This document shows positions 1 to 6,843 of a stretch of 39,575 nt of DNA, in pieces. Positions within the stretch are counted from its first letter, which is position 1. Each line of letters starts with the position of its first letter. Location: positions 1 through 39,575 of the IMG/VR virus record IMGVR_UViG_3300031841_000002, one strand, 5' to 3'. The notes below the pieces were generated by a model. That model was not told the origin of the DNA and ran no database searches. It was given only the letters and a program-made list of their open reading frames with translations. The stretch is from a virus. The translations under genes and the position numbers were made by a program.

Positions 1-55
1 TTTGTAAGTTCTACTTTCTAAATGTTCGTAACGCTGTCACGGCGCTACTTTTAAT

Positions 56-84
56 ACTTTAGCCGCGAGGGTTACGAAAGTAAA
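56..84 (-). promoter_or_regulatory. Promoter-like element A (leftward)
   Basis: Read on the minus strand, TTTACT (84-79) is followed after exactly 17 bases by TAAAGT (61-56). The same pair with the same spacing occurs at 6840-6812, and a variant occurs at 11652-11623. Sites A and B also share 16 identical bases (TTAGTGCTTTACTTTC) that include the TAG stop of the gene upstream. The element resembles a sigma-70-type promoter with a weak -10. It would start transcription near base 49, so its gene lies beyond the left edge. The repetition and position between genes are seen directly; promoter activity is inferred. Confidence 0.55.
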
Positions 85-87
85 GCA

Positions 88-477
88 CTAACGCGACGCG
101 TTAAAGATAAAACTAAACAACGCTTTCCAATCGTACGGAGCCTCCAGAGTAACCGCAGACTCGCTTTTCCAACTAAGCTCTTGTATTTCTTTTAGCTCAG
201 TCGGCTGGAATAATTTAATCTCTCTATTCTTTCTAATCAGTACGAAACAGTTGCCGCCTGCTTTGGCTCGATTGTACAGCCAAGCGATCTGGAATGGACT
301 TAGCTCAGACTTATTGCCTTTGATCGATTTAAGCTCGATCCAGATCTCTTTGCCGTTTTGACAATAGTTTACGTCCGGTACTCCCTTACCCGTCCCACCA
401 GTCTCGATCCGCTGAACGTGGGCTTCGTTGGGAATGTGTGGCTTCATTAGAGACCAGAACTGTGATTCTTTAGCCAT
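88..477 (-). CDS. VRR-NUC domain nuclease
   Basis: This 129-residue protein is a compact PD-(D/E)XK nuclease of the VRR-NUC type. The core motif is visible as GVPD (residues 32-35), then IELK (47-50) giving the acidic and lysine catalytic residues, then SPFQ (60-63) with the conserved glutamine, and a final strand FVLIR. Stand-alone VRR-NUC proteins in phages are thought to be structure-specific nucleases acting on replication or recombination intermediates such as flaps or Holliday junctions. The exact substrate here cannot be told. The start codon lies inside the last codons of the small membrane protein upstream (8-base overlap), so translation is probably coupled. It is the last gene before promoter-like element A. 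Confidence 0.85.
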   Translation of the reverse strand: MAKESQFWSLMKPHIPNEAHVQRIETGGTGKGVPDVNYCQNGKEIWIELKSIKGNKSELSPFQIAWLYNRAKAGGNCFVLIRKNREIKLFQPTELKEIQELSWKSESAVTLEAPYDWKALFSFIFNASR

Positions 478-580
478 GTGTTACCAACATCTGTAATACA
501 AAGCTAAAGACATATATTCCAACGATGATCGAAACACCTACCAGTATCCCCGTAACTATGTCGTCACGCTTTGGTTTCAT
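470..580 (-). CDS. Small single-pass membrane protein (36 aa)
   Basis: This short gene fills what would otherwise be a 100-base gap. It begins MKPKRDDIVTGILVGV and ends MLVTHG. The first residues are charged, then residues 8-32 form one unbroken hydrophobic segment rich in Ile, Val, Leu and Phe. The start overlaps the stop of the upstream gene as TAATG, and the end overlaps the start of the VRR-NUC gene by 8 bases, which is how real genes in this operon are joined. A weak AGG lies five bases before the start. A one-helix membrane peptide in an early operon could affect the host envelope or exclude superinfecting phage, but no family is recognised. Confidence 0.6.
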   Translation of the reverse strand: MKPKRDDIVTGILVGVSIIVGIYVFSFVLQMLVTHG

Positions 581-882
581 TAGTGCCTAATCATTCCGTC
601 TTCGGAAATCTTTTCAAAGACGGTCTCTCGATCACCGAATATCTCTAACAGCTCGAAAGCGTTAGCCCTAATTTCGTCCATCATCTCGTCTGCCTCTTCG
701 ATCGTATAGTTCAGAAGGTGGATCAGGTTTACCGATCCGACGAATACCATTGCTTTGTATACGTCCATCATATCGACATCTCCGTCCCCGCGCATCTCTT
801 CTAGCCATGCGTTAAGCGTATCGAAAATGATCTGTACTTGTTCTTCGTCGCATTGGATTTCAAACTCTCCACTCCCAAACAT
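580..882 (-). CDS. Hypothetical acidic protein
   Basis: I do not recognise this protein. It has about 100 residues, is strongly acidic (many Asp and Glu, for example CDEEQ and GDGDVDMMD) and looks mostly helical in its second half (YTIEEADEMMDEIRANAFELLEIF). I chose the ATG at 882 because AAAGGAAG lies just ahead of it with 7-base spacing and it follows the stop of the upstream gene by one base. A longer version starting at ATG 909 would add nine residues, overlap the upstream gene by 26 bases, and has GGAG nine bases upstream, so it cannot be excluded. It sits between the HTH protein and the small membrane protein in the polymerase operon. Confidence 0.7.
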   Translation of the reverse strand: MFGSGEFEIQCDEEQVQIIFDTLNAWLEEMRGDGDVDMMDVYKAMVFVGSVNLIHLLNYTIEEADEMMDEIRANAFELLEIFGDRETVFEKISEDGMIRH

Positions 883-883
883 T

Positions 884-1096
884 TTAACTTCCTTTATTCC
901 GGTGCTCATGGTAGTAGTCTCCGTTGCCCTCTTGAACTTTCGTTACGATCTGCCAGATCCGCTGCTTACTTACGTTATAGATCTGACCGATTTCTTTAAG
1001 AGTCATCGTACCACTATCATACAACTGAAAGATTTGTTTATACGTTTCTTCGTTCTTCGCGATATCTTCTTGCGAAAGGCTTTGTATCCGCATCAT
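884..1096 (-). CDS. Small helix-turn-helix protein
   Basis: This 70-residue protein carries a helix-turn-helix that resembles region 4 of sigma-70 factors: TLKEIGQIYNVSKQRIWQI (from about residue 32) compares well with the familiar TLEEIG..LGVSRERVRQI pattern. It therefore probably binds DNA and may be a transcription regulator, although it lacks the other parts of a sigma factor. The start overlaps the stop of polA as ATGA; a second ATG follows at 1093. Its location in the same operon as polA makes it a candidate for controlling the three repeated promoter-like elements in this half of the genome, but that link is only inferred. Confidence 0.75.
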   Translation of the reverse strand: MMRIQSLSQEDIAKNEETYKQIFQLYDSGTMTLKEIGQIYNVSKQRIWQIVTKVQEGNGDYYHEHRNKGS

Positions 1097-2955
1097 TTAG
1101 CTTCACCCCAATTTATTCCGGTTTCGTAATCCACTACTAGTGGAACCTTTAAATCAACACAGTTAACCATCTTGTCGATCACCATGTCCGATTGTTCTTT
1201 ATTAAAAATCGAATAGTCGAGTTCGTCATGTATGCCGATATGTGGAACTAATCCTTCTTTCCACAAATCACGCATAGCGAGTTTCGTCATATCCGCAGCC
1301 GATCCTTGGATCAACTTATTTAGAGCTTTGTATGTAAACGACCGCTTGAGGTTATCTCCATACTTATCTACCGCTTCTTGTCTAGGTAACGGCGCATGCT
1401 TTTCGCCGTGTAGATAGCCGACCGGCTCCCATAGGTCGAAATGGCATTTACGGCCACCGAGCGTTGTTATATAGCCGCGCTGTTCTGCCATCCGAGTACA
1501 CATATTTTGGATGCCTCGAATAAATGGAACACGGCTATGGTACAGGTCGAGTAGTTTTCCCGCTTCGTCTGACTCTAGCCCTAGCTCTTTAATCAGTTTT
1601 TCGCGGCCCATCCCATACGTTAAGCCAAGATTGATATTCTTAGCTTGTTTGCGGGGGATACCCGCCATATCCGCTACGATCTGGTGAAAGTCAGCGCCTT
1701 CGTTAGAGTATGCGTTTACAGCGTCAGCTGCTCCTTCGAGTCCAAGTAACGACGAATAATGTACGGTAATCCGAGGCTCTTGTTGAGAGTAATCGAATAC
1801 CCCCCACGTTGCTCCTTCTTCGGGGATAAACAAAGAACGAATCAGTTTACCGATCTCTGGGTCTCTCGCAGGAACTTGCTGAAGATTTGGGTTCGAGTAA
1901 CTAAACCGTCCTGTTACTGTGCCACCACCATCATTCTTTAGCGGGTGAGCTTCAGCGTGTATCCGACCGTTGTGAGAATACTCTAGGATCGCTCCTTCGA
2001 TAAACGTAGTCCGAGCTTTATTGATACGTCGAGCTTCAACAATCATCTTCGGGAGGTCGTGGTCGTGAGCTTCTAACCACGGGCCTTGGAAACTTGGTGC
2101 GCCTTTCTCGGTATGTGGATACCATAGATCGTTGGCATCAAACGCTTTTTGTATTGACGCGCTCGCCCAAATATCTACGTTGATACCAAACCGTCTTTTA
2201 ATTTCTACGAGTAGTTGCTGTTCTTTCTTAGACATTTGCTCCGAGGCTTGCTCTGCTCGGGCCGTGTCGATCCGAACGCCACGCCATCGCATCTCGATCA
2301 GCAACGGTATAAGATCGCACTCTAGGTCGAATATCTTCTGCAGCCCCTCGGCCTCTATACGCTTCCCTAGCGTCTTCCACAGGCGTAGTGTTAGGACTGC
2401 GTCTTGTTCCGCATACGGCCCCACATACTTCGCTGGGAGCGACCACATGCCGCTCTTTGCGTTTACGCCCCACGCTTTCGCTGCCATTTCGAGTAGCGTT
2501 TCGTCTTTTTCCTCAGCTAATAAATCCTTACCTAAATTGTTTAACGAGTATGACCGGCGGTTTTCATCTAACAATGGCGCTGCGAACATCGTATCGCGTA
2601 ACCTACAGGTTAGTTCCACACCTTCACGCTTTAGCCAGCCGACATCATAAAGTGCATTATGGAAAACCATCGTACCTTTATGATTTTCAAAGGTTCTTTT
2701 GAGCCAGCGTAAGACAACTTCTTCCTCTAAGTTGCCACCGTTTTCGTGCCGTATCGGTAAATACCCTGACCATGAATCTGATGCGATAGCGATCCCGACA
2801 ACGTAGCCGTCACCCGTTGCCCATCCTGGACCACGGTTTATCAAGTTGGGGTCGTAAGTTTCTAAGTCGACTGCGAGTGTTTCGTGAGGATCGAACTTAG
2901 GCAGAACTTGCGGGGCTATCCAATCGCTTTCAGGCTGGATCAGAGGTATCTGCAT
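1093..2955 (-). CDS. polA: DNA polymerase I family (family A) with 3'-5' exonuclease
   Basis: This 620-residue replicative polymerase has two domains. The N-terminal proofreading exonuclease shows all DEDDy motifs: D30/E32 (AVDLET), N100/D104 (FHNALYD) and Y181/D185 (YAEQD). The polymerase domain shows TGRFS and SNPNLQQVP (about 348-362), motif A DYSQQEPR (388-395), motif B RKQAKNINLGLTYG (435-448) and motif C HDE (576-578). The 5' nuclease domain of bacterial Pol I is absent, as usual in phages. At the position equivalent to E. coli Phe762 it has Leu443, a variant known from marine phages. AGGAGG lies eight bases before the ATG. The first 26 bases overlap the gene upstream. Confidence 0.97.
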   Translation of the reverse strand: MQIPLIQPESDWIAPQVLPKFDPHETLAVDLETYDPNLINRGPGWATGDGYVVGIAIASDSWSGYLPIRHENGGNLEEEVVLRWLKRTFENHKGTMVFHNALYDVGWLKREGVELTCRLRDTMFAAPLLDENRRSYSLNNLGKDLLAEEKDETLLEMAAKAWGVNAKSGMWSLPAKYVGPYAEQDAVLTLRLWKTLGKRIEAEGLQKIFDLECDLIPLLIEMRWRGVRIDTARAEQASEQMSKKEQQLLVEIKRRFGINVDIWASASIQKAFDANDLWYPHTEKGAPSFQGPWLEAHDHDLPKMIVEARRINKARTTFIEGAILEYSHNGRIHAEAHPLKNDGGGTVTGRFSYSNPNLQQVPARDPEIGKLIRSLFIPEEGATWGVFDYSQQEPRITVHYSSLLGLEGAADAVNAYSNEGADFHQIVADMAGIPRKQAKNINLGLTYGMGREKLIKELGLESDEAGKLLDLYHSRVPFIRGIQNMCTRMAEQRGYITTLGGRKCHFDLWEPVGYLHGEKHAPLPRQEAVDKYGDNLKRSFTYKALNKLIQGSAADMTKLAMRDLWKEGLVPHIGIHDELDYSIFNKEQSDMVIDKMVNCVDLKVPLVVDYETGINWGEAK

Positions 2956-3262
2956 CTATGAGTCCTCCTGATTCTAGCGAACGGATATGTTGCTCAACTA
3001 AAAATAAATACCGTCTAAGGTCTCCGATATCGTCGAGCAGTCCGTCTTCACCGTCGAACTTTATCCCTGCCTCGAACACATCGTAATTACAATGCTCGGC
3101 CTGCTGTTCGATCCTGTCGAACTTACGGGCTAACATCATAAACGCTCCCGTACCGCCTCGACGCTTCCACGAATCGCCGTAAGATTTTTCTGATTCGATC
3201 AGGCTAACAATATCTTCCTGAGCGATATTTTTCATTTCCGTCCACTTGCGATCAAGACCCAT
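2930..3262 (-). CDS. Nmad1/DUF1599-like (MazG-type fold) protein
   Basis: This 110-residue, all-helical protein has the layout of DUF1599, also called nucleotide modification associated domain 1: KSYGDSW (from about residue 26), a following LARKFDRIE segment, and then LLDDIGDLRRYL, which recalls the acidic helix of MazG-type nucleotide pyrophosphatases. The resemblance is by pattern only. I placed the start at ATG 3262 because GGAG lies eight bases upstream; it overlaps the upstream gene by only 11 bases. A longer reading to 3364 would overlap that gene by 113 bases and is unlikely. Its place between polA and the thymidylate synthase homologue fits a role in nucleotide pool or base modification. 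Confidence 0.55.
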   Translation of the reverse strand: MGLDRKWTEMKNIAQEDIVSLIESEKSYGDSWKRRGGTGAFMMLARKFDRIEQQAEHCNYDVFEAGIKFDGEDGLLDDIGDLRRYLFLVEQHIRSLESGGLIDADTSDPA

Positions 3263-4304
3263 TCTTATTTCTCCAGTTTCTTTCACGTCGTTTAATCCAC
3301 TGGAAGCAGGCTTGTTGCCAGTCCAACGCTTTAATTTCTCCGAGATATTTGTAGCAATCTTCATATCGCCGCTCCTTATGGCAGATGTAGGCGTGGATCA
3401 TCGGGATCATTACCTCTGGGAAGAAGGTGTTTTTATACTTACTTGCTCCGAATATGGTCGGCCAGCTATCGACCGGCTCAGGGTTTCCTGAAACTCGTCT
3501 CGGCGGGACACTGTCTAATAGTTCCTCACATTCCTCTAAAAACGTCTCGGGGTGAGAGCAGAGAGGGTAGTGTTCTTCTGGATATTCTTCGGATACTGGG
3601 AGGAAAGGCGTAACTCGAAGGTCTTTTACCTTATCCCATTCTTTATTGAGGTAGACGTGAAAACTATCGCTAACTTGGTAGTATGGCCCGATGTAACAGC
3701 CTACTGCTGCAGCAACGTATTCTTGCAACACTGACATATGCACTGCGTTAGCGCCGTAAGCCCCCCAAATCATATCGTTCGATCTATTACAGACTGTCAT
3801 CTGTAGGGCGTTGTCTCTGATCTTAAAATAGATATTTGTATTACACGGAATATCTTTGCTTGAACTGTTCAGATCATGAACTGGATCCCACATCTGTAAG
3901 ACAACTCGACGGGAGTCAGGATCTTTCTTTAGCATCTCAACTACGTCTTTTAGTTGGTCGTAGTGAAATTGGTATCTCCACCGATAGCCGTAAGAACCGT
4001 TTAAGGTTTCGTTATCGTCTGAAAAGTTAGCCATGCCTGCGTTAAAATGAGTGAGCTTTTGCAGATCTCGAGAACCGCCTAGCATCCAAATAGCTTCATA
4101 TAAATGAAAGAACGGATTAGCGTCTCGTTTTTCGTTAAACAACACGCGCTGCCAAGGTTTGTGGTATATGGTAGTTACAGGAGTATGACACTCCATCGTA
4201 TCTCCGTTACGACTAGATTGAGTTCGGTAATTCACCGAGGACTGGAATAAATCGACGCCGCGTAACAGCGCGTCGTTTACATTAACGGCGCTAATCACTT
4301 TCAT
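3252..4304 (-). CDS. Thymidylate synthase / pyrimidine hydroxymethylase family protein
   Basis: This 350-residue protein belongs to the ThyA-type superfamily, whose members transfer a one-carbon unit from methylene-tetrahydrofolate to dUMP or dCMP. Visible landmarks are the early glutamate E70 (HLYEAIWML), YGYRW (105-109), the catalytic cysteine C154 in IPCN, the nucleotide-binding RSND (174-177), N186, and FHVY (215-218) matching the DxHxY substrate loop. The usual C-terminal lid of true thymidylate synthases is not recognisable; the protein ends in a basic tail. The retained Asn186 suits dUMP rather than dCMP. It could make dTMP or 5-hydroxymethyl-dUMP; the neighbouring hypermodification gene favours the second. 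GGAG lies seven bases before the start. Confidence 0.85.
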   Translation of the reverse strand: MKVISAVNVNDALLRGVDLFQSSVNYRTQSSRNGDTMECHTPVTTIYHKPWQRVLFNEKRDANPFFHLYEAIWMLGGSRDLQKLTHFNAGMANFSDDNETLNGSYGYRWRYQFHYDQLKDVVEMLKKDPDSRRVVLQMWDPVHDLNSSSKDIPCNTNIYFKIRDNALQMTVCNRSNDMIWGAYGANAVHMSVLQEYVAAAVGCYIGPYYQVSDSFHVYLNKEWDKVKDLRVTPFLPVSEEYPEEHYPLCSHPETFLEECEELLDSVPPRRVSGNPEPVDSWPTIFGASKYKNTFFPEVMIPMIHAYICHKERRYEDCYKYLGEIKALDWQQACFQWIKRRERNWRNKNGS

Positions 4305-4527
4305 AAAGGCTCTCCGTTTGCTGTTTGATTATGTATTCGATCTGAATACGGCCTAAGTCGACACCTGAAATATACGCTGCCCAATGAATTGCGTTGATAG
4401 CGTCCTGCCAAGTATTTGGCATCGTTTTATCTTTCATCGCTTTTTGTAAGAACAATCCGTAATGTTCCATAGCGAAGGCAACTTGATCTTTATCTAGATC
4501 TACGATCAACTGTTTGAGTTTCCCCAT
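4291..4527 (-). CDS. Hypothetical protein
   Basis: I do not recognise this 78-residue, mainly helical protein. It starts MGKLKQLIVDLDKDQ and has aromatic residues in the middle (TWQDAINAIHWAAY). No signal peptide, membrane segment or metal motif is visible. A good ribosome site (GGAG, seven bases before the ATG) and short overlaps with the genes on both sides (22 and 14 bases) support it as real. It lies between the base hypermodification gene and the thymidylate synthase homologue, so a small accessory role in nucleotide metabolism is possible but unproven. Confidence 0.7.
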   Translation of the reverse strand: MGKLKQLIVDLDKDQVAFAMEHYGLFLQKAMKDKTMPNTWQDAINAIHWAAYISGVDLGRIQIEYIIKQQTESLYESD

Positions 4528-5426
4528 TTACTTTCTCCATTCTCTATATCCTCTATTAGAGGACGGTTTCTTTCTGAGTAGTTATAGACGCTTCGGGTAC
4601 GTCCTTGTCCGTGCAATATGCGAGAATATTTATCAAACTCACATAGCCCTCCTTCGATCTCTCGCATCTCGAAAGGTCTGTGGAATTTACTAAGGTCTAG
4701 TTGTTCTCTACACCACTGGTATAGCGCCTGCATTTCTCCATTCCAATCCCAACTGCGTTTGCAGAACTCTAGTGGTCTACCTGTCAGCCTGTTTAGCCCT
4801 CTCATTGCTCCAGGCCCAGCATTCGCCCACGAACAAATATCCTCAGCGTTTTCGAGCAGGTAAGTGTGGCGCAAGTCAGAGACTAGCTCGTACGATACAA
4901 ACGGCCCGATATACGGGAACCTCATTAAGTAATGCCACGCGTCACATAAAGATTTAAAATATTTAAAATCTTTTAGAATGCGCTCCCGCTCTACCCATAG
5001 GTGAGTAACACACTCAGCCACGCCTGTTACCTTATCCATGCGGTTAGGAGTTTTGACGATATACGCGCCGGTAATCCACTTCGGCTGTTTCCGCACTTCT
5101 TCGATCGCTTTCTCTCGATCCCATTCAGTTAGCAAGTTATGGTCGAGCAGCGTTCTCCCTGTTTCGATCAAATTGAAGAATCTAAAAATTACTGTCGCCA
5201 TCAGTACGTCGGGGTCGTTGCGCAGTGGCTCGCGAATATGCTCGCGAAACCACCGCGTAGTCCTATCGTCCTCACGAAAAACTTGGCAAAACTTAAACTC
5301 TTGTAGTATCGGGTCTTGCGTCCAAGGAGGCTCTTGTTGAACCTCCTCTTTTAAATGACGAATACGTTCACGTTCTTCGATCCAGTAAACGTACCGATCT
5401 ACCTCTGCGGGTATAAAATTTGTCAT
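4506..5426 (-). CDS. Putative DNA base hypermodification protein (HMUDK helical domain / alpha-GPT pyrophosphorylase-like)
   Basis: This protein of about 306 residues matches the family named after the helical domain of 5-hydroxymethyl-dUMP DNA kinase and the related glutamyl/putrescinyl-thymine pyrophosphorylases. Signature stretches are an ERERIRHLKE helix (from about residue 18), FKFCQVFREDDRTTRW (44-59), GAYIV (120-124), AGPGAMRGLNR (203-213) and LCEFDKYSR (261-269). These enzymes are thought to activate or replace hydroxymethyl groups on thymine-derived bases in phage DNA. No P-loop kinase motif is visible, so it is not the full kinase. I chose ATG 5426, which overlaps the upstream stop as ATGA and has GAGAAAG before it; a GTG start at 5447 lacks a ribosome site. 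Family naming is from memory of motifs. Confidence 0.7.
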   Translation of the reverse strand: MTNFIPAEVDRYVYWIEERERIRHLKEEVQQEPPWTQDPILQEFKFCQVFREDDRTTRWFREHIREPLRNDPDVLMATVIFRFFNLIETGRTLLDHNLLTEWDREKAIEEVRKQPKWITGAYIVKTPNRMDKVTGVAECVTHLWVERERILKDFKYFKSLCDAWHYLMRFPYIGPFVSYELVSDLRHTYLLENAEDICSWANAGPGAMRGLNRLTGRPLEFCKRSWDWNGEMQALYQWCREQLDLSKFHRPFEMREIEGGLCEFDKYSRILHGQGRTRSVYNYSERNRPLIEDIENGESKWGNSNS

Positions 5427-6286
5427 GCAGGCTTTCTCAATATCCACGCACAGTTGTTAGAAACTTCTGGGAAAAACGTAGCGGCAACTACTCGTAAAAA
5501 CTGTTTGCCGTAGCGTTCTTCGAGTAACTCGAACTGATCAGGTAGCCAACGCCATTCGCCGTCCTCGCCGTCTTTCTGCATAGCCTTCTTTAGTTTAGGC
5601 ATTTGGCAAAACGTACCGACAACCGACTGTAGTTCCCAGCCTCGTGATTCTTTCGTAAGCTCGTCTTTTAGTTCTTCGAAGCCCCATTCGTAAACGTGGT
5701 CTTCGGGTAGCTTATCGTTAGAGCCGTCATGGTTAGGCGTTGAAACGTAAATCAGTCCTCCTGGACGCAATACTCGGTTAGCGTCATCAAGCCACGGTGC
5801 AATAAACTCGCGGCCCATATGTTCAATAACTTCGGTAGTCCAGAAAAAATCTATTGATTCGTCGGGTAGGTCAAACACGGGGTTTACCGTAAGGTCTTGA
5901 ATATCTATCTGTCCGTTAAAGTTAGCGAACCATGTTGAGTCTTGAACAAATCCAGTAGGGCTGCTATAGCCAACCTTTTCGTTCAGGACAGCGGGGTCGA
6001 TATCTACGCCGCGATAAGAGCGGATCACGTCCGACTTCTTTACGGTGTAGGCTTTATACAAGTTACGCAATACCCAAAGTTCTCCGCACCCTGCTTCAAG
6101 CACGTCGATAGGTCTGTCGCGATACTTCGCTTCTCCGATGCAAAGTGACGAACACTTATCGAAGCGCGTCATATGCGTAATTTCGTCAGGTCGCCAGTTC
6201 CCTAGCATATTGCCGCTGGCAATATCCATGCGGGTATTTTTGCTGTCGTTAGCGTTTTCTTGAAGGGTCTTTCTAATAGAGGCCAT
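5423..6286 (-). CDS. Class I SAM-dependent methyltransferase
   Basis: This 287-residue protein has a Rossmann-type methyltransferase fold. Motif I is VLEAGCGE (62-69), the acidic strand end is GVDIDP (93-98), and later motifs are TTEVIEHM (150-157) and RVLRPGGLIYVSTP (171-184). The substrate cannot be told: the protein lacks the DPPY or ENV motifs of typical DNA adenine or cytosine methylases and resembles small-molecule or polysaccharide methyltransferases of the Methyltransf_11/23 type. It is joined by TAATG to the gene before and by ATGA to the hypermodification gene after, so the three are probably made together. It may methylate a modified nucleotide, but this is inference from position. 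Confidence 0.88.
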   Translation of the reverse strand: MASIRKTLQENANDSKNTRMDIASGNMLGNWRPDEITHMTRFDKCSSLCIGEAKYRDRPIDVLEAGCGELWVLRNLYKAYTVKKSDVIRSYRGVDIDPAVLNEKVGYSSPTGFVQDSTWFANFNGQIDIQDLTVNPVFDLPDESIDFFWTTEVIEHMGREFIAPWLDDANRVLRPGGLIYVSTPNHDGSNDKLPEDHVYEWGFEELKDELTKESRGWELQSVVGTFCQMPKLKKAMQKDGEDGEWRWLPDQFELLEERYGKQFLRVVAATFFPEVSNNCAWILRKPA

Positions 6287-6786
6287 TAACTAATCCACCA
6301 TGTTGGTTTTCTTGAAGGGTCTTTTACCCATTTAGCGAAATAAGATTTCTCGCCAATCAGGTAGTTGCGGTACGAAGCGTAAACATCTTCGGATTTATAT
6401 TCATCAGGCATTGCTAACGCAAAGCCCTCTGGATTTTTATTTGCGCGTTGTATTCGGTAATCAGGGAAGGGTAGCCAGAACAGCGACCACAAAAGCCTCG
6501 ACGACTTATGTTCTTTACCGTAGCGGTGTGTATACTCTTTACACAACTCCGAAAAGTGTCGATATAACCAGATGTAGTTTTCTGGCTCTTCACGAACCCA
6601 GATACTACATGGGTGGTTTAGATGCGCTTGTTTGTACAAGCTCTCTTTTTCTGCATATTCGTTATTAAATACGCGCCACGCAGTAGATAACATCTGGGCA
6701 GATTCTAGAACCATCTTCACACAGTGTTTATCACATTGTTCACGCGCACTTTGTACAGGACAAGAGTCAGTTACAAAGATATTCAT
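6286..6786 (-). CDS. Conserved marine-phage protein of unknown function
   Basis: This 166-residue protein belongs to a family I recognise from many marine phages, marked by an N-terminal IFVTDSCPVQSA, then KMVLESAQMLSTA, NHPCSIWVR, EYTHRYGKEH, AMPDEYK and a closing PTWW. No enzyme activity is established to my knowledge. The conserved Cys, His, Trp and charged residues suggest an enzyme or nucleic-acid binding protein; a faint likeness to pyrimidine-dimer glycosylases is too weak to use. It is the first gene behind promoter-like element B and has a strong ribosome site (AAAGGAG). It leads the operon that contains the methyltransferase, the hypermodification protein and polA. Confidence 0.8.
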   Translation of the reverse strand: MNIFVTDSCPVQSAREQCDKHCVKMVLESAQMLSTAWRVFNNEYAEKESLYKQAHLNHPCSIWVREEPENYIWLYRHFSELCKEYTHRYGKEHKSSRLLWSLFWLPFPDYRIQRANKNPEGFALAMPDEYKSEDVYASYRNYLIGEKSYFAKWVKDPSRKPTWWIS

Positions 6787-6811
6787 TTATTTCTCCTTTC
6801 TAGGTTTTACT

Positions 6812-6840
6812 ACTTTACCTTAGACGCCCCTGAAAGTAAA
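6812..6840 (-). promoter_or_regulatory. Promoter-like element B (leftward)
   Basis: On the minus strand TTTACT (6840-6835) and TAAAGT (6817-6812) are separated by 17 bases. It lies in the 57-base gap between the UvrD-like helicase and the 6786 gene, about 26 bases before that gene's start codon. It shares the 16-base block TTAGTGCTTTACTTTC with element A, again running out of the upstream gene's TAG stop, and shares CTAAGGTAA with element C. It probably drives the operon from 6786 to 88. The match between sites is seen; the function is inferred. Confidence 0.6.
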
Positions 6841-6843
6841 GCA

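Noticed and set aside
755-1129. Plus-strand frame over the HTH and acidic genes
   Set aside because: It is antisense to two well-supported genes with ribosome sites and coupling; it looks like chance.
2132-2650. Plus-strand frame of 172 residues inside polA
   Set aside because: The opposite strand encodes conserved polymerase and exonuclease motifs; the plus-strand product is Ser/Arg-rich with no family likeness.
2930-3364. Longer start for the Nmad1-like protein
   Set aside because: It would overlap the thymidylate synthase homologue by 113 bases; ATG 3262 has GGAG at the right distance.
6286-6786. Pyrimidine-dimer glycosylase identity for the 166-residue protein
   Set aside because: Only a vague similarity in the NH-x-C and H/Y-rich segments; the catalytic N-terminus of T4 endonuclease V is not present.
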